From an uncultured Actinomycetes bacterium (lineage in GTDB: Bacteria > Actinomycetota > Thermoleophilia > Solirubrobacterales > Solirubrobacteraceae), in the NCBI GenBank assembly GCA_937888775.1, contig CALAQT010000376.1:1-6135 (forward strand): a stretch of DNA of 6,135 bases, in the 5' to 3' direction. This document shows positions 1-5,715 of this stretch, piece after piece (position 1 is the stretch's first letter; each line of letters starts with the position of its first letter). The notes under the pieces are model-generated. The model did not search any database and was not told the origin of the DNA. It was given only the letters and a program-made list of their open reading frames with translations. The position numbers and the translations under genes were made by a program.

Positions 1-3
1 GAG

Positions 4-77
4 GGTGAGCGAGGGGACTCGAACCCCCGACCGCCTGGACCACAACCAGGAGCTCTACCAGCTGAGCTACGCCCACC
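4..77 (-). tRNA. tRNA-His, anticodon GUG
   Basis: Read on the minus strand this folds into a complete cloverleaf. The acceptor stem is GTGGGCG with CGCTCAC, including one G-U pair. The D arm is GCTC/GAGC around AGCTGGTA. The anticodon stem CCTGG/CCAGG carries the loop TTGTGGT, whose central GTG reads histidine CAC/CAU codons. The variable loop is five nt, and the T arm is GGGGG/CCCCT with loop TTCGAGT. The identity is confirmed by the histidine-specific extra base: a genomically encoded G-1 (plus position 77) faces the discriminator C73 (plus position 4), the pair recognised by histidyl-tRNA synthetase. The bases after C73 read CTC, so CCA is not encoded and must be added after transcription. 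The gene is complete, with only three bases of the window beyond its 3' end. Confidence 0.97.
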
Positions 78-89
78 GTGGAGCAGTTG

Positions 90-95
90 AATCTA
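90..95 (-). promoter_or_regulatory. Possible -10 element of the tRNA-His gene
   Basis: The minus strand reads TAGATT about 12 nt upstream of the G-1 base of tRNA-His, a plausible position for a sigma-70-type -10 hexamer that would leave a short 5' leader for RNase P removal. No convincing -35 hexamer at 16-18 nt spacing is visible, so this is a weak call based on position and similarity to TATAAT only. Confidence 0.25.
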
Positions 96-143
96 CCAGT
101 GCGATGCGTTGCACCCGAGCCAAGCTCGTAGAGTGCTCCCGCG

Positions 144-430
144 ATGCCCCAGCCCGAACTGACCCTCCACGTCCTGGCGCCGTCGCACCCGTGTATGACG
201 GCCGAGGCCGCGCTTGCGCTCAAGCGCTCAAATACGATCGGTTGGCGCTGAACCCCGGCGAGCACGTCGATGAGATGCAGCGCATTTACGGCCCGGGGCG
301 CAGCATGGTGCCCGGTACCGACTTCGCGATCCGCGTCATCCATGGCTCATGGCGCTACCACAAGATCACCGCGGCGCGGCTGCACGACGACCTCGCCGGC
401 CTTGCGGCCAAGCTCGCGCGTCCGTCTTGG
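144..430 (+). pseudogene. Frameshifted GST/glutaredoxin-like N-terminal domain protein
   Basis: From ATG 144 the reading frame gives MPQPELTLHVLAPSHPCMTA then EAALALK before running into a stop at about 249. In the next frame the protein continues as YDRLALNPGEHVDEMQ, RIYGPGRSMVPG and VIHGSWRY. Joined, this matches the thioredoxin-fold N-terminal domain of actinobacterial glutathione-S-transferase-like proteins: a beta strand leading to an SHPC active-site-like motif, helix alpha-1, a tyrosine-centred strand, the cis-proline VPG motif, and a HGS motif where the family binds the gamma-glutamyl part of thiols. The break lies at an exact 8-bp tandem repeat, GCGCTCAA at 216-223 and 224-231. Removing one copy restores a single frame. 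A one-base loss from an ancestral Lys-Gly-Leu stretch would do the same. There is no clear ribosome binding site, and similarity fades after about 400, so the C-terminal part is lost or never existed. The family match is from memory, not a search. Confidence 0.6.
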
Positions 431-850
431 CTCGCTTCTTGGGCCCGCACAGACCGCTCGCCTCCGCCGGCTCCGATGGATGCACCCCGGCACCGACCCG
501 GCAAGCCCGGGCGCCCGCGCGCACACCACCAGCCCCCTCCGACGCGCCAACGCACCCCCCAACCGACACCGCCCGCCGTGAACCCCTCGACCCGAGGACT
601 TGACAGCGGGCCGTTAGACAAGTGAGCGCAAGTTTCGCGAGAGGCCGGTGAAGGTGGCGCTTCTTGTCCAACTCAACGATCACGCCGCCGCCGACGAGCA
701 CTTCACTCAAAAGGCCGGCGAGTAAGGGCTTGTTTGGCTCCGAGCGGTCGTGCGACCTGCTCGACGCGGCGATGCCGACCGCCATCGCCTCGATCCCATC
801 GCAGATCCTGACAGCGGGCGGTACGATCGCGCGCGAACGGTGCCGGCGAC
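431..850. other. Gene-poor stretch between GST remnant and hydrolase
   Basis: No convincing gene is visible. The first part (about 470-600) is very C-rich on the plus strand and gives proline/arginine-rich translations in every frame, typical of non-coding GC-rich DNA. A minus-strand open frame (366-875) contains the more protein-like segment LLAGLLSEVLVGGGVIVELD at about 650-720, but it runs across the GST remnant, has no recognisable family and no Shine-Dalgarno. A TTGACA hexamer is present at 600-605 but has no matching -10 at normal spacing. A TACGAT at 822-827 might be a -10 for the hydrolase gene but also lacks a partner. Confidence 0.5.
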
Positions 851-860
851 GAGGGAGAGG
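851..860 (+). promoter_or_regulatory. Ribosome binding site of the DUF3089 hydrolase gene
   Basis: The purine-rich stretch GAGGGAGAGG ends five bases before the ATG at 866. It fixes the start codon, and the signal peptide begins right after it. Confidence 0.75.
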
Positions 861-865
861 TTGGG

Positions 866-1909
866 ATGCGCTCAAAAGGCTTACTGGTCATTCTGGGTTG
901 CGTTGCTATGGCAATCAGCTCGGCCGCCGTCGCGACGAGCTCCGCCAAGACGGTGTGGTTGTGCCGTCCCGGGCAGCATCCCGATCCGTGCACCCCCGGG
1001 CTTTCAACGACGGTCTACTCGCCCACCCTCAAGAAGCTCGGGGTCGAGCATCCCAAGCAGGTGCCGCACCCGGCGATCGACTGCTTCTACGTCTACCCGA
1101 CGGTCAGCGATCAGAAGACGGGCAATGCAAACCTTCACGTCGATCCGGAGGAGCGGTCGATCGCGCTGTATCAGGCCGCGCGTTACTCGCAGTACTGCCG
1201 TGTGTTCGCGCCGATGTACCGGCAGGAGACGCTCGCCGGCATCGGCCTGAGCAAGCCGACGACCAAGCCGAATCCGGCGATCGCCTACGCGGACGTCCAG
1301 AACGCGTTCGAGACGTACCTGAAGAAGTACAACCAGGGCCGCGGCTTCGTACTGATCGGCCACTCTCAGGGCTCGTTCGTTCTGCGCGAGCTGATCGCCA
1401 ACGAGGTCGATCGCGAGCCGGCGGTTCGCAGGCTGCTGGTCTCGGCGATTCTTATGGGCGGCAACGTTCTGGTCAAGAAGGGCAAGGAGATCGGCGGGGA
1501 CTTCAAGCACACCCCTGGCTGCACTAAGGCCACTCAGCTCGGATGCGTGATCGCGTTCTCGACGTTCGACCAGCCAGTGCCTACCCCTAGCCTCTTCGGG
1601 CGACCCACCGGGATCCTGGGCACAAAGGCGTCGAAGGGTGACGTAGTGCTGTGCGCGGACCCCGCCGCTCTGGCGGGCACCAGCGGGCTGCTCGATCCGA
1701 TCTTCCCAAGCCAGCCGTTTGACCCCAAGAGCACCCTAGCCGCGGGGATCGCGCTGCTCGGCTTGACGCAGCCGATGCCACCTACCGTGTGGTCGACCGA
1801 GCCCGGTTCCTACCGGGCGCACTGCTCCTCGGCGAACAATGCGAACGTGCTGGAGATCAGCGCGGTGCGCGGCGCCAAGACACCGCAGCCCAGCCCCACC
1901 CCCGAGTGA
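866..1909 (+). CDS. Secreted DUF3089-family alpha/beta hydrolase (lipase/esterase-like)
   Basis: A 347-residue protein that appears complete. Residues 1-28 form a Sec signal peptide (MRSKG, a hydrophobic run, then SSAAVATSSA), with likely cleavage near residue 24 or 28. The DUF3089 (Pfam PF11288) hallmarks follow: DCFYVYPT at 72-79, the YCRVFAPMYRQ segment at 110-120, and the nucleophile elbow IGHSQGS with GHSQG at 165-169, making Ser167 the predicted nucleophile. His319 in YRAHC is a candidate catalytic histidine, and an acidic partner may be Asp265 in LCADPAAL; both are guesses by position. Eight cysteines lie in the mature part (33, 42, 73, 111, 219, 227, 263, 320), compatible with disulfides outside the membrane. 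The tail, PQPSPTPE, is proline-rich. C12 inside the signal is in a poor lipobox, so a lipoprotein is unlikely. The family is lipase-like but its substrates are mostly unknown, so an ester substrate is inferred. The gene stands alone, with over 400 nt to the next. Confidence 0.9.
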   Translation: MRSKGLLVILGCVAMAISSAAVATSSAKTVWLCRPGQHPDPCTPGLSTTVYSPTLKKLGVEHPKQVPHPAIDCFYVYPTVSDQKTGNANLHVDPEERSIALYQAARYSQYCRVFAPMYRQETLAGIGLSKPTTKPNPAIAYADVQNAFETYLKKYNQGRGFVLIGHSQGSFVLRELIANEVDREPAVRRLLVSAILMGGNVLVKKGKEIGGDFKHTPGCTKATQLGCVIAFSTFDQPVPTPSLFGRPTGILGTKASKGDVVLCADPAALAGTSGLLDPIFPSQPFDPKSTLAAGIALLGLTQPMPPTVWSTEPGSYRAHCSSANNANVLEISAVRGAKTPQPSPTPE

Positions 1910-2314
1910 GGTCTGCATCTGCTGGACGCGAACATCGCGCTCGGGAACCTGATCTCGATCGTCAAATCAGAGACTGCAGCATTCGTCGAAAGCGGACGGT
2001 AGGGCTCCGGGCCGCACGACGGCGCTTTCGTCCAGCATTCGGCGCCACCCCTGCTCCAGGTCGCGCCTGCCATCTTGCGCAGGTCCATCAGGTGCCCTTG
2101 TTGACGCGTAACTCGATCGCGACCTCACGCATGCCTGACCGGCGCGCGCGGCCTCCTGTCACGATGGCAGTCGAGCTGACGTGCCCGCTCCTGAGCCATC
2201 GCAAACTCGGGCGCTTTGGTTTGGTCGAGCGCGGGAATGCTGCTGGAGTGCCGGTTGAAGGATGATGCAGCCTCCTCGCCGGCTCTTAGCAGAGTCACCG
2301 CGAGGTCCGCTATC
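1910..2314. other. Intergenic region between hydrolase and aldo/keto reductase
   Basis: No intact gene is seen. It holds a loose inverted repeat (cgaaagcg/cgctttcg) just after the hydrolase stop. On the minus strand between about 2145 and 2055 there is a broken helix-turn-helix-like peptide, MREVAIELRVNKGT then, after a stop and one-frame change, MDLRKMAGATW. This may be a gene relic. An upstream in-frame extension of the aldo/keto reductase frame to 2216 has no ribosome binding site and no family similarity, so it is treated as untranslated. Confidence 0.45.
1987..2030. repeat. Inverted repeat downstream of hydrolase, possible weak terminator
   Basis: CGAAAGCG (1987-1994) is perfectly complementary to CGCTTTCG (2023-2030) across a 28-nt GC-rich loop, about 80 nt after the hydrolase stop. 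There is no T-run, and an 8-bp stem of this kind is expected by chance a few times in a GC-rich window of this size. The 9-bp direct repeat CAGCATTCG overlaps it at 1977-1985 and recurs at 2033-2041. Confidence 0.25.
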
Positions 2315-2322
2315 GGGAGGAG
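2315..2322 (+). promoter_or_regulatory. Ribosome binding site of the aldo/keto reductase gene
   Basis: GGGAGGAG ends seven bases before ATG 2330. It decides the start against the longer in-frame extension beginning at 2216, which has no comparable site. Confidence 0.8.
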
Positions 2323-2329
2323 ACAAACG

Positions 2330-3379
2330 ATGATTCCCATCGCAGGACTTGGGCGCTCGGGGGCCGCCTTCACGCGCCTAGGGCTTGGCACCTGGGCGAT
2401 CGGCGGCCCATGGCGGTTTGGGTGGGGACCTGTCGACGACGCCGAATCGATCGCGGCAATCCGCGCCGCGGTGGAGGCAGGCATCAACTGGATCGATACC
2501 GCTGCGATCTACGGCCTCGGGCATTCCGAGGAGATCGTCGGCCGCGCGTTGAAGGGCTACGCGACGGGCGAGGAGGTCTTTGTGTGTACCAAGTGCGGTC
2601 GGCGAACCCTGCCGGACGGAAGCCCGTATGGCGACCTGCGCCCGCAGTCGATCCGCGTGGAATGCGAAGCAAGTCTCCGTCGCCTCGGCGTCGAGCGGCT
2701 CGACCTCTATCAGATCCACTGGCCGGATGTGGATACCGGAGCGCCGCTCGAGGACTCGTGGACGGTAATGGCCGAGCTCGTCGACGAAGGCAAGGTGCGG
2801 TGGATCGGAGTGTCGAACTTCGACGTCGATGAGCTCGAACGCTGCGAGGCGATCCGCCATGTCGACTCTCTCCAGCCCCCGCTCTCGATGCTCCAGCGCG
2901 GAGCGCTGAGGAACGTGATCCCGTGGGCGGCAGCGCACCAAACGGGGGTGATCGTGTACTCCCCAATGGCCTCCGGGCTGCTGAGCGGAACGTTCGATCG
3001 CGAACGGCTGGACAATTTGGCACCCGACGACATGCGCCTCGGACGATCCGAATTCACCGAACCAGAGCTGTCTAAGAACTTCGCTCTCGTCGAGCGCTTG
3101 CGCGCGATCGCAGACGACCTCGCTTGTTCGGTAGCCGAGCTTGCGATCGCCTGGGCACTCGCGCAAGAAGGGGTGACCGGCGCGATCGTCGGCGCCCGCC
3201 GACCAACTCAACTCGACCACTGGACCGGCGCTGGCCGCCTAGAGCTCTCCGAGGAGCTGCTTCGCGCGATCAGCGATGCGATCGCCGACACCGGCGCCGG
3301 AACCGAGGAGCTCCCCACTCCGCCACGGCCATCCGGCGACGTCAACGTCCGCGCGGCAATTAGCGGCCATAACCCGTGA
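2330..3379 (+). CDS. Aldo/keto reductase
   Basis: A complete 349-residue NAD(P)H-dependent oxidoreductase with the TIM-barrel fold of the aldo/keto reductase family (Pfam PF00248), predicted cytosolic because no signal or membrane segment is seen. The catalytic tetrad is intact: Asp56 (WIDTAAIYG), Tyr61, Lys88 (VCTKCG) and His130 (YQIHWPD). Cofactor-site motifs are present in order: GVSNF at 160-164, YSPMASGLLSG at 210-220 and IVGAR at 286-290. The early GLGTWAIGG (18-26) is the usual first-strand motif. Length is normal for the AKR families that resemble voltage-gated potassium channel beta subunits and bacterial YajO/YdhF-type enzymes. The last 25 or so residues form a proline-rich tail beyond the barrel. 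Such enzymes reduce aldehydes, ketones or sugars; nothing here identifies the substrate. The start is set by the GGGAGGAG site. The gene is flanked by long gaps; the TetR-like fragment 650 nt downstream might once have been associated with it, but that is speculation. Confidence 0.95.
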   Translation: MIPIAGLGRSGAAFTRLGLGTWAIGGPWRFGWGPVDDAESIAAIRAAVEAGINWIDTAAIYGLGHSEEIVGRALKGYATGEEVFVCTKCGRRTLPDGSPYGDLRPQSIRVECEASLRRLGVERLDLYQIHWPDVDTGAPLEDSWTVMAELVDEGKVRWIGVSNFDVDELERCEAIRHVDSLQPPLSMLQRGALRNVIPWAAAHQTGVIVYSPMASGLLSGTFDRERLDNLAPDDMRLGRSEFTEPELSKNFALVERLRAIADDLACSVAELAIAWALAQEGVTGAIVGARRPTQLDHWTGAGRLELSEELLRAISDAIADTGAGTEELPTPPRPSGDVNVRAAISGHNP

Positions 3380-4024
3380 GGTGGCAAAGCGCGCGGCCGA
3401 GATCACCGGTTCCCTTCCTACTCGAATGCCAGTTGTACCCGGCCGACCTCAACCCGCACCTGGCTGTCCATCGGAGGCGAGCCGGTCGTTCGCCGAACCT
3501 GCCGATCAGACCCAAGGCGCTGCGACTCGTGAGCCGCTACTTCCGCAGATCGCCCATACCAGCAGTGGCCGCGGTCGCGTCGGTCGCTTGCAACAGCCGC
3601 TACTACGGGTGGCAGGGCCTCGTCCCGGGGCCTGTGGTCGGGAGCACACGCACATCAGGCCGTGAGGTGGGCGGCCTCGCCCCGCCATGGCTGTGTGAAC
3701 ACGCTGGGCCAGGGCAACGCAATGGCCCACCGGTCGACTCGCGCGGCGCAGGCAGGCTCTGCGTCGGTACCGCGCCCGGAAGGGGTGCGCGGGCTTTGCC
3801 TGATGCCCAAGGCGCCGGTGCGGGGCATGATGGTTGGGCTAGAGCCGATTCGAAGGAGGTGTGTCGTGCTCACTCAACCGAACGCGAGGTGCAAATAGCG
3901 CCCGGTGACTGCGCCCGGCACCGGCGCCGCGGGTATCTCAGCTCGGCAACCATCCCTGCGACAGATCGTCGCTGATGCGGCGAGTGGCGTGGTCGCGGCC
4001 GCGCTCTCTCGGTGAGCGGATGTC
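3380..4024. other. Long stretch without a convincing gene
   Basis: A GTG at 3376 overlaps the aldo/keto reductase stop (GTGA) and opens a 199-codon plus frame to 3975, an arrangement resembling translational coupling. However, its product is rich in Arg, Pro and Gly, has no recognisable domain beyond the short stretch SPIPAVAAVASVACNSRYYG, and has no Shine-Dalgarno of its own, so I do not call it a gene. Other frames are equally unconvincing. A short inverted repeat aggccg/cggcct (3657-3662, 3672-3677) lies in the middle. A strong Shine-Dalgarno at 3853-3860 is listed separately. This stretch may contain decayed coding sequence belonging to the TetR-like remnant that follows. Confidence 0.45.
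3853..3898 (+). other. Perfect Shine-Dalgarno followed by a 10-codon GTG reading frame
   Basis: AAGGAGGT at 3853-3860 is a full-strength anti-16S match. GTG at 3866 lies five bases downstream and opens VLTQPNARCK followed by TAG at 3896-3898. This is either the true start of a gene that is now broken (the TetR-like C-terminal fragment lies about 130 nt downstream) or a short leader peptide. The codons show no run of one amino acid as in classical attenuator leaders, which favours the first reading. Confidence 0.3.
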
Positions 4025-4222
4025 GTGGAGGGCTCGGAATGCCCTCGCCGAGAACCGTGTCCTGTGCCGCCCGATATCGCCCGGGCCCTCGCCAGGCTCG
4101 GGATTGCGGTCACACGCGGACTCCTGCTCGACCTGCTCGCCAAAGGCGTCCCAGCCGTCGACGCCGCGATGGACGCATTCATCGACATCTACGACGCCTG
4201 GCGCCAACCGGCCCAGACGTAG
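4025..4222 (+). pseudogene. C-terminal fragment of a TetR-like regulator
   Basis: The 65-codon frame ends in DIARALARLGIAVTRGLLLD then LLAKGVPAVDAAMDAFIDIY and DAWRQPAQT before TAG at 4220-4222. The pattern LGIAVxRGLLLDLLAxG..xVDAAMxxFI resembles the last helices of actinobacterial TetR-family repressors, where the ligand and dimer domain ends with a RGLLLDLLATGD-type helix. The Asp usually after that Gly seems to be absent. The first 13 codons (MEGSECPRREPCP) do not fit the family and have no ribosome binding site, and no DNA-binding helix-turn-helix can be found in any frame upstream, so only roughly 4064-4222 looks inherited. As a fragment it could not bind DNA. The assignment is by remembered family pattern and is moderate at best. 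Confidence 0.4.
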
Positions 4223-4312
4223 CCTCCCCCACCCAGGAATGTCAAGCCGATACCGGCGCCTCCGGACAGCGCACCGAGAGCGCGTGTCTCTGATCAGCCC
4301 GGATGTCCAAGC

Positions 4313-4981
4313 TCAGAACCAGGCCGACCTGATGGCGACCTTACGGCTCAGGTTCTTGGCGCCGGCCGGCGCTACGTAGATCTTCCACGGCTGCGAGGTG
4401 CGTGACGGCGCCCCCCAAAGCGAGTCCTGGGTGCCGGTGCAGACGTAGTTCTGGCGCTGGCCGTCGATCACGCTCGAAGCGCCCGTGTCCAGCCTGCATT
4501 TCCAGCCCGCCGTGGTCAGGAGCGCCCACGGTAGCCCTGAAGTGGACGGCCTGCCCTTGTTCCCGTGCTTGGAGGGCAGCTTCGACGTGAGCTCGATCTC
4601 GATCGCTGAGGAGCTCCACGGTCCTATCGCCGGGCATAGCACGATCCCCTTCGCGTTGGCAGAGCCGAAGCACGGATCGTAGATTAGATTCCCGCCCAGG
4701 CACCGCCAAGCGTCCTGATGATCGATGGCCGCCGATCCGGTCCAGCAATGCCCGCGGACTGTGCTCTTGACTTGAGCCGCTGACTGTCCAGACGCGGCGA
4801 AGGGCGTGTAGATGCTCGCCCGAGTATGGGGCGCGGGCGCGGGCGCGGGCGCGGCGGCGCTAGAGCCAGAGCCAGCGCCAACGTCAGCGTCAACGGCAAA
4901 GCCACCGGCTAGGACTGTCGCAGCGATCACCCCGAGCGCCAACCTCACCTTGACCGCCAGTGCGCGCAGGTGATGACGCAC
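4313..4981 (-). CDS. Secreted six-cysteine protein with Ala/Pro/Gly linker, function unknown
   Basis: A 222-residue exported protein, apparently complete. Residues 1-30 form a Sec signal peptide: basic VRHHLRALAVKVR, then hydrophobic LALGVIAATVLAGG. A low-complexity linker follows (DADVGAGSGSS, then APAPAPAP at about 46-51). The globular part from about residue 77 carries six cysteines (79, 94, 104, 116, 162, 181), enough for three disulfides, in the order GHCWTGS, AWRCLGGNLIYDPCF, VLCPAIGPW, PWALL...WKC, VIDGQRQNYVCTG and DSLWG, with tryptophans beside most of them. I recall similar CWTGS/YDPCF/NYVC proteins of unknown function in Solirubrobacterales-type actinobacteria. A lipid anchor is not indicated. 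The start chosen is GTG 4981, because AGGGAG (4992-4987) lies five bases before it; the upstream GTG at 4987 overlaps that site. It probably sits in or outside the envelope; ligand or partner unknown. The gene is monocistronic, with gaps on both sides. Confidence 0.82.
   Translation of the reverse strand: MRHHLRALAVKVRLALGVIAATVLAGGFAVDADVGAGSGSSAAAPAPAPAPHTRASIYTPFAASGQSAAQVKSTVRGHCWTGSAAIDHQDAWRCLGGNLIYDPCFGSANAKGIVLCPAIGPWSSSAIEIELTSKLPSKHGNKGRPSTSGLPWALLTTAGWKCRLDTGASSVIDGQRQNYVCTGTQDSLWGAPSRTSQPWKIYVAPAGAKNLSRKVAIRSAWF
4829..4903. repeat. Hexanucleotide repeat tract encoding the secreted protein's linker
   Basis: Four exact tandem GGGCGC units occupy 4829-4852 and encode (Ala-Pro)4 on the minus strand. 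The following bases to 4903 keep a six-base period with substitutions (gagcca, gcgcca, gtcagc, gtcaac and similar) and encode alternating Gly-Ser, Gly-Ala, Val-Asp and Ala-Asp dipeptides. Whole-unit gain or loss would keep the frame and only change linker length, so this is a likely site of length variation between strains. Confidence 0.8.
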
Positions 4982-4986
4982 GAGCA

Positions 4987-4992
4987 CTCCCT
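4987..4992 (-). promoter_or_regulatory. Ribosome binding site of the six-cysteine secreted protein
   Basis: On the minus strand AGGGAG is followed by five bases and then GTG at 4981-4979. It overlaps an alternative in-frame GTG at 4987, which it rules out as the main start. Confidence 0.6.
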
Positions 4993-5391
4993 ACGCTTGG
5001 GGGAATTCAACGGTACCGAGAAGCACGCCGGGTAGCCTAACCCGGATGCGAGCGTCGCCGCGCGGCGCACCGCCCGAAGTCCCGCTGCACGAGCTGCGCA
5101 TCGCGCTCCGGACGTCCGCTGGGGAAGGACCACCGCACGCACTCCTGCCGGGTATCCGCCGAAGCGTTTCGCGAGACCGGGCGCCTCGGTTCGACGCCGC
5201 CGTCAGTCCTCGATCGACGCCACATCCTGCTCGGCCATAGTGATTGCCTCACGCTTCAGAGCGATCGCGTGCAGGCTGCGCACGCTGGCGGTGGAGTTGC
5301 GCGTCGGAGGAGTAGCCGGCGTCTGGACTGGCGCGCACGTTGCGTGCACGGCCGGGGTGGAGACTTGGGCCGGGGGTCGTCTCAGCTGAGG

Positions 5392-5446
5392 AACCCGCAA
5401 CGAACACCGCGCGGAATGCGGGTTGTCAAGGGTCTTACTCCCGCAT
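5392..5446. repeat. Two overlapping alternative hairpins
   Basis: AACCCGCA (5392-5399) pairs perfectly with TGCGGGTT (5417-5424) over a 17-nt loop. The same central ATGCGGG (5416-5422) also pairs perfectly with CCCGCAT (5440-5446), again over a 17-nt loop. The two stems cannot form together. Stems of 7-8 bp are expected by chance in such GC-rich DNA, so the pairing alone is weak evidence of function. Confidence 0.3.
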
Positions 5447-5545
5447 CGCCTGTGCGAGCGGCGGCGCAGCGTGCAGCATCACCGACATGCGTTTGTCGTC
5501 CAACTCAGCAGCCACGGTACGCTGGGATGACTCCCGCAAATCGTG

Positions 5546-5561
5546 ACAAGCAGACAAGCAG
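5546..5561 (+). repeat. 8-bp tandem duplication
   Basis: ACAAGCAG occurs twice in direct succession (5546-5553 and 5554-5561). It is outside any recognised gene. It has the same unit length as the duplication in the GST-like remnant, though the sequences differ. Confidence 0.6.
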
Positions 5562-5682
5562 GAGCGCCACGATCGCCGCCTGACCATGTCGGAAACTCTG
5601 AAGGCTGGCCGCGGCTGACGCAGCGCTCGCTAACTAACCGGGGCCGAACCGGCGCTCGCGACGGGTGACTAGGCGCTACGGC

Positions 5683-5715
5683 GCTCGTCCGCCGGCACGA
5701 TGCGGGCGGACGAGC
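5683..5715. repeat. Strong 11-bp GC-rich hairpin
   Basis: GCTCGTCCGCC (5683-5693) is perfectly complementary to GGCGGACGAGC (5705-5715) across an 11-nt loop. Pairing extends three more base pairs outward (ACGG region with CCGT) if two bases are bulged. No T-run follows on either strand, so it is not a classical intrinsic terminator, although GC-rich actinobacteria also use hairpins without U-tails. It could be a structured RNA, a protein-binding site or a terminator. Confidence 0.5.

Noticed and set aside
600..605. TTGACA as a -35 promoter element
   Set aside because: No -10-like hexamer at 15-19 nt spacing downstream.
5..625. 206-codon plus-strand open frame
   Set aside because: Its first 70 bases are the complement of tRNA-His, its start has no ribosome binding site, and its end is proline/arginine-rich non-coding DNA. 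Only the middle part is meaningful, as half of the frameshifted GST-like remnant.
366..875. 169-codon minus-strand frame with a protein-like centre (LLAGLLSEVLVGGGVIVELD)
   Set aside because: It runs antisense across the GST remnant, has no Shine-Dalgarno, and I recognise no family. Long spurious frames are common in DNA this GC-rich.
866..902. Lipoprotein signal with Cys12 in the hydrolase
   Set aside because: The VILGC context is a poor lipobox and leaves only 11 residues before the cysteine, too short for a normal signal peptide. A standard cleavage site follows later.
664..1527. 287-codon plus-strand frame overlapping the hydrolase
   Set aside because: It is an out-of-frame shadow of the DUF3089 gene, Arg/Gly/Ser-rich with no domain, and without a ribosome binding site.
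1916..2000. Plus-strand LLDANIALGNLISIV, reminiscent of the first strand of a PIN-domain toxin
   Set aside because: The frame stops after about 30 residues, and none of the later conserved acidic residues or a partner antitoxin can be found.
2378..3220. 280-codon minus-strand frame antisense to the aldo/keto reductase
   Set aside because: Shadow of a well-supported gene. The Arg/Asp-rich composition mirrors the codon bias of the sense strand.
4981..4987. GTG 4987 as start of the secreted six-cysteine protein
   Set aside because: It overlaps the AGGGAG ribosome binding site itself; GTG 4981 has the proper five-base spacing.
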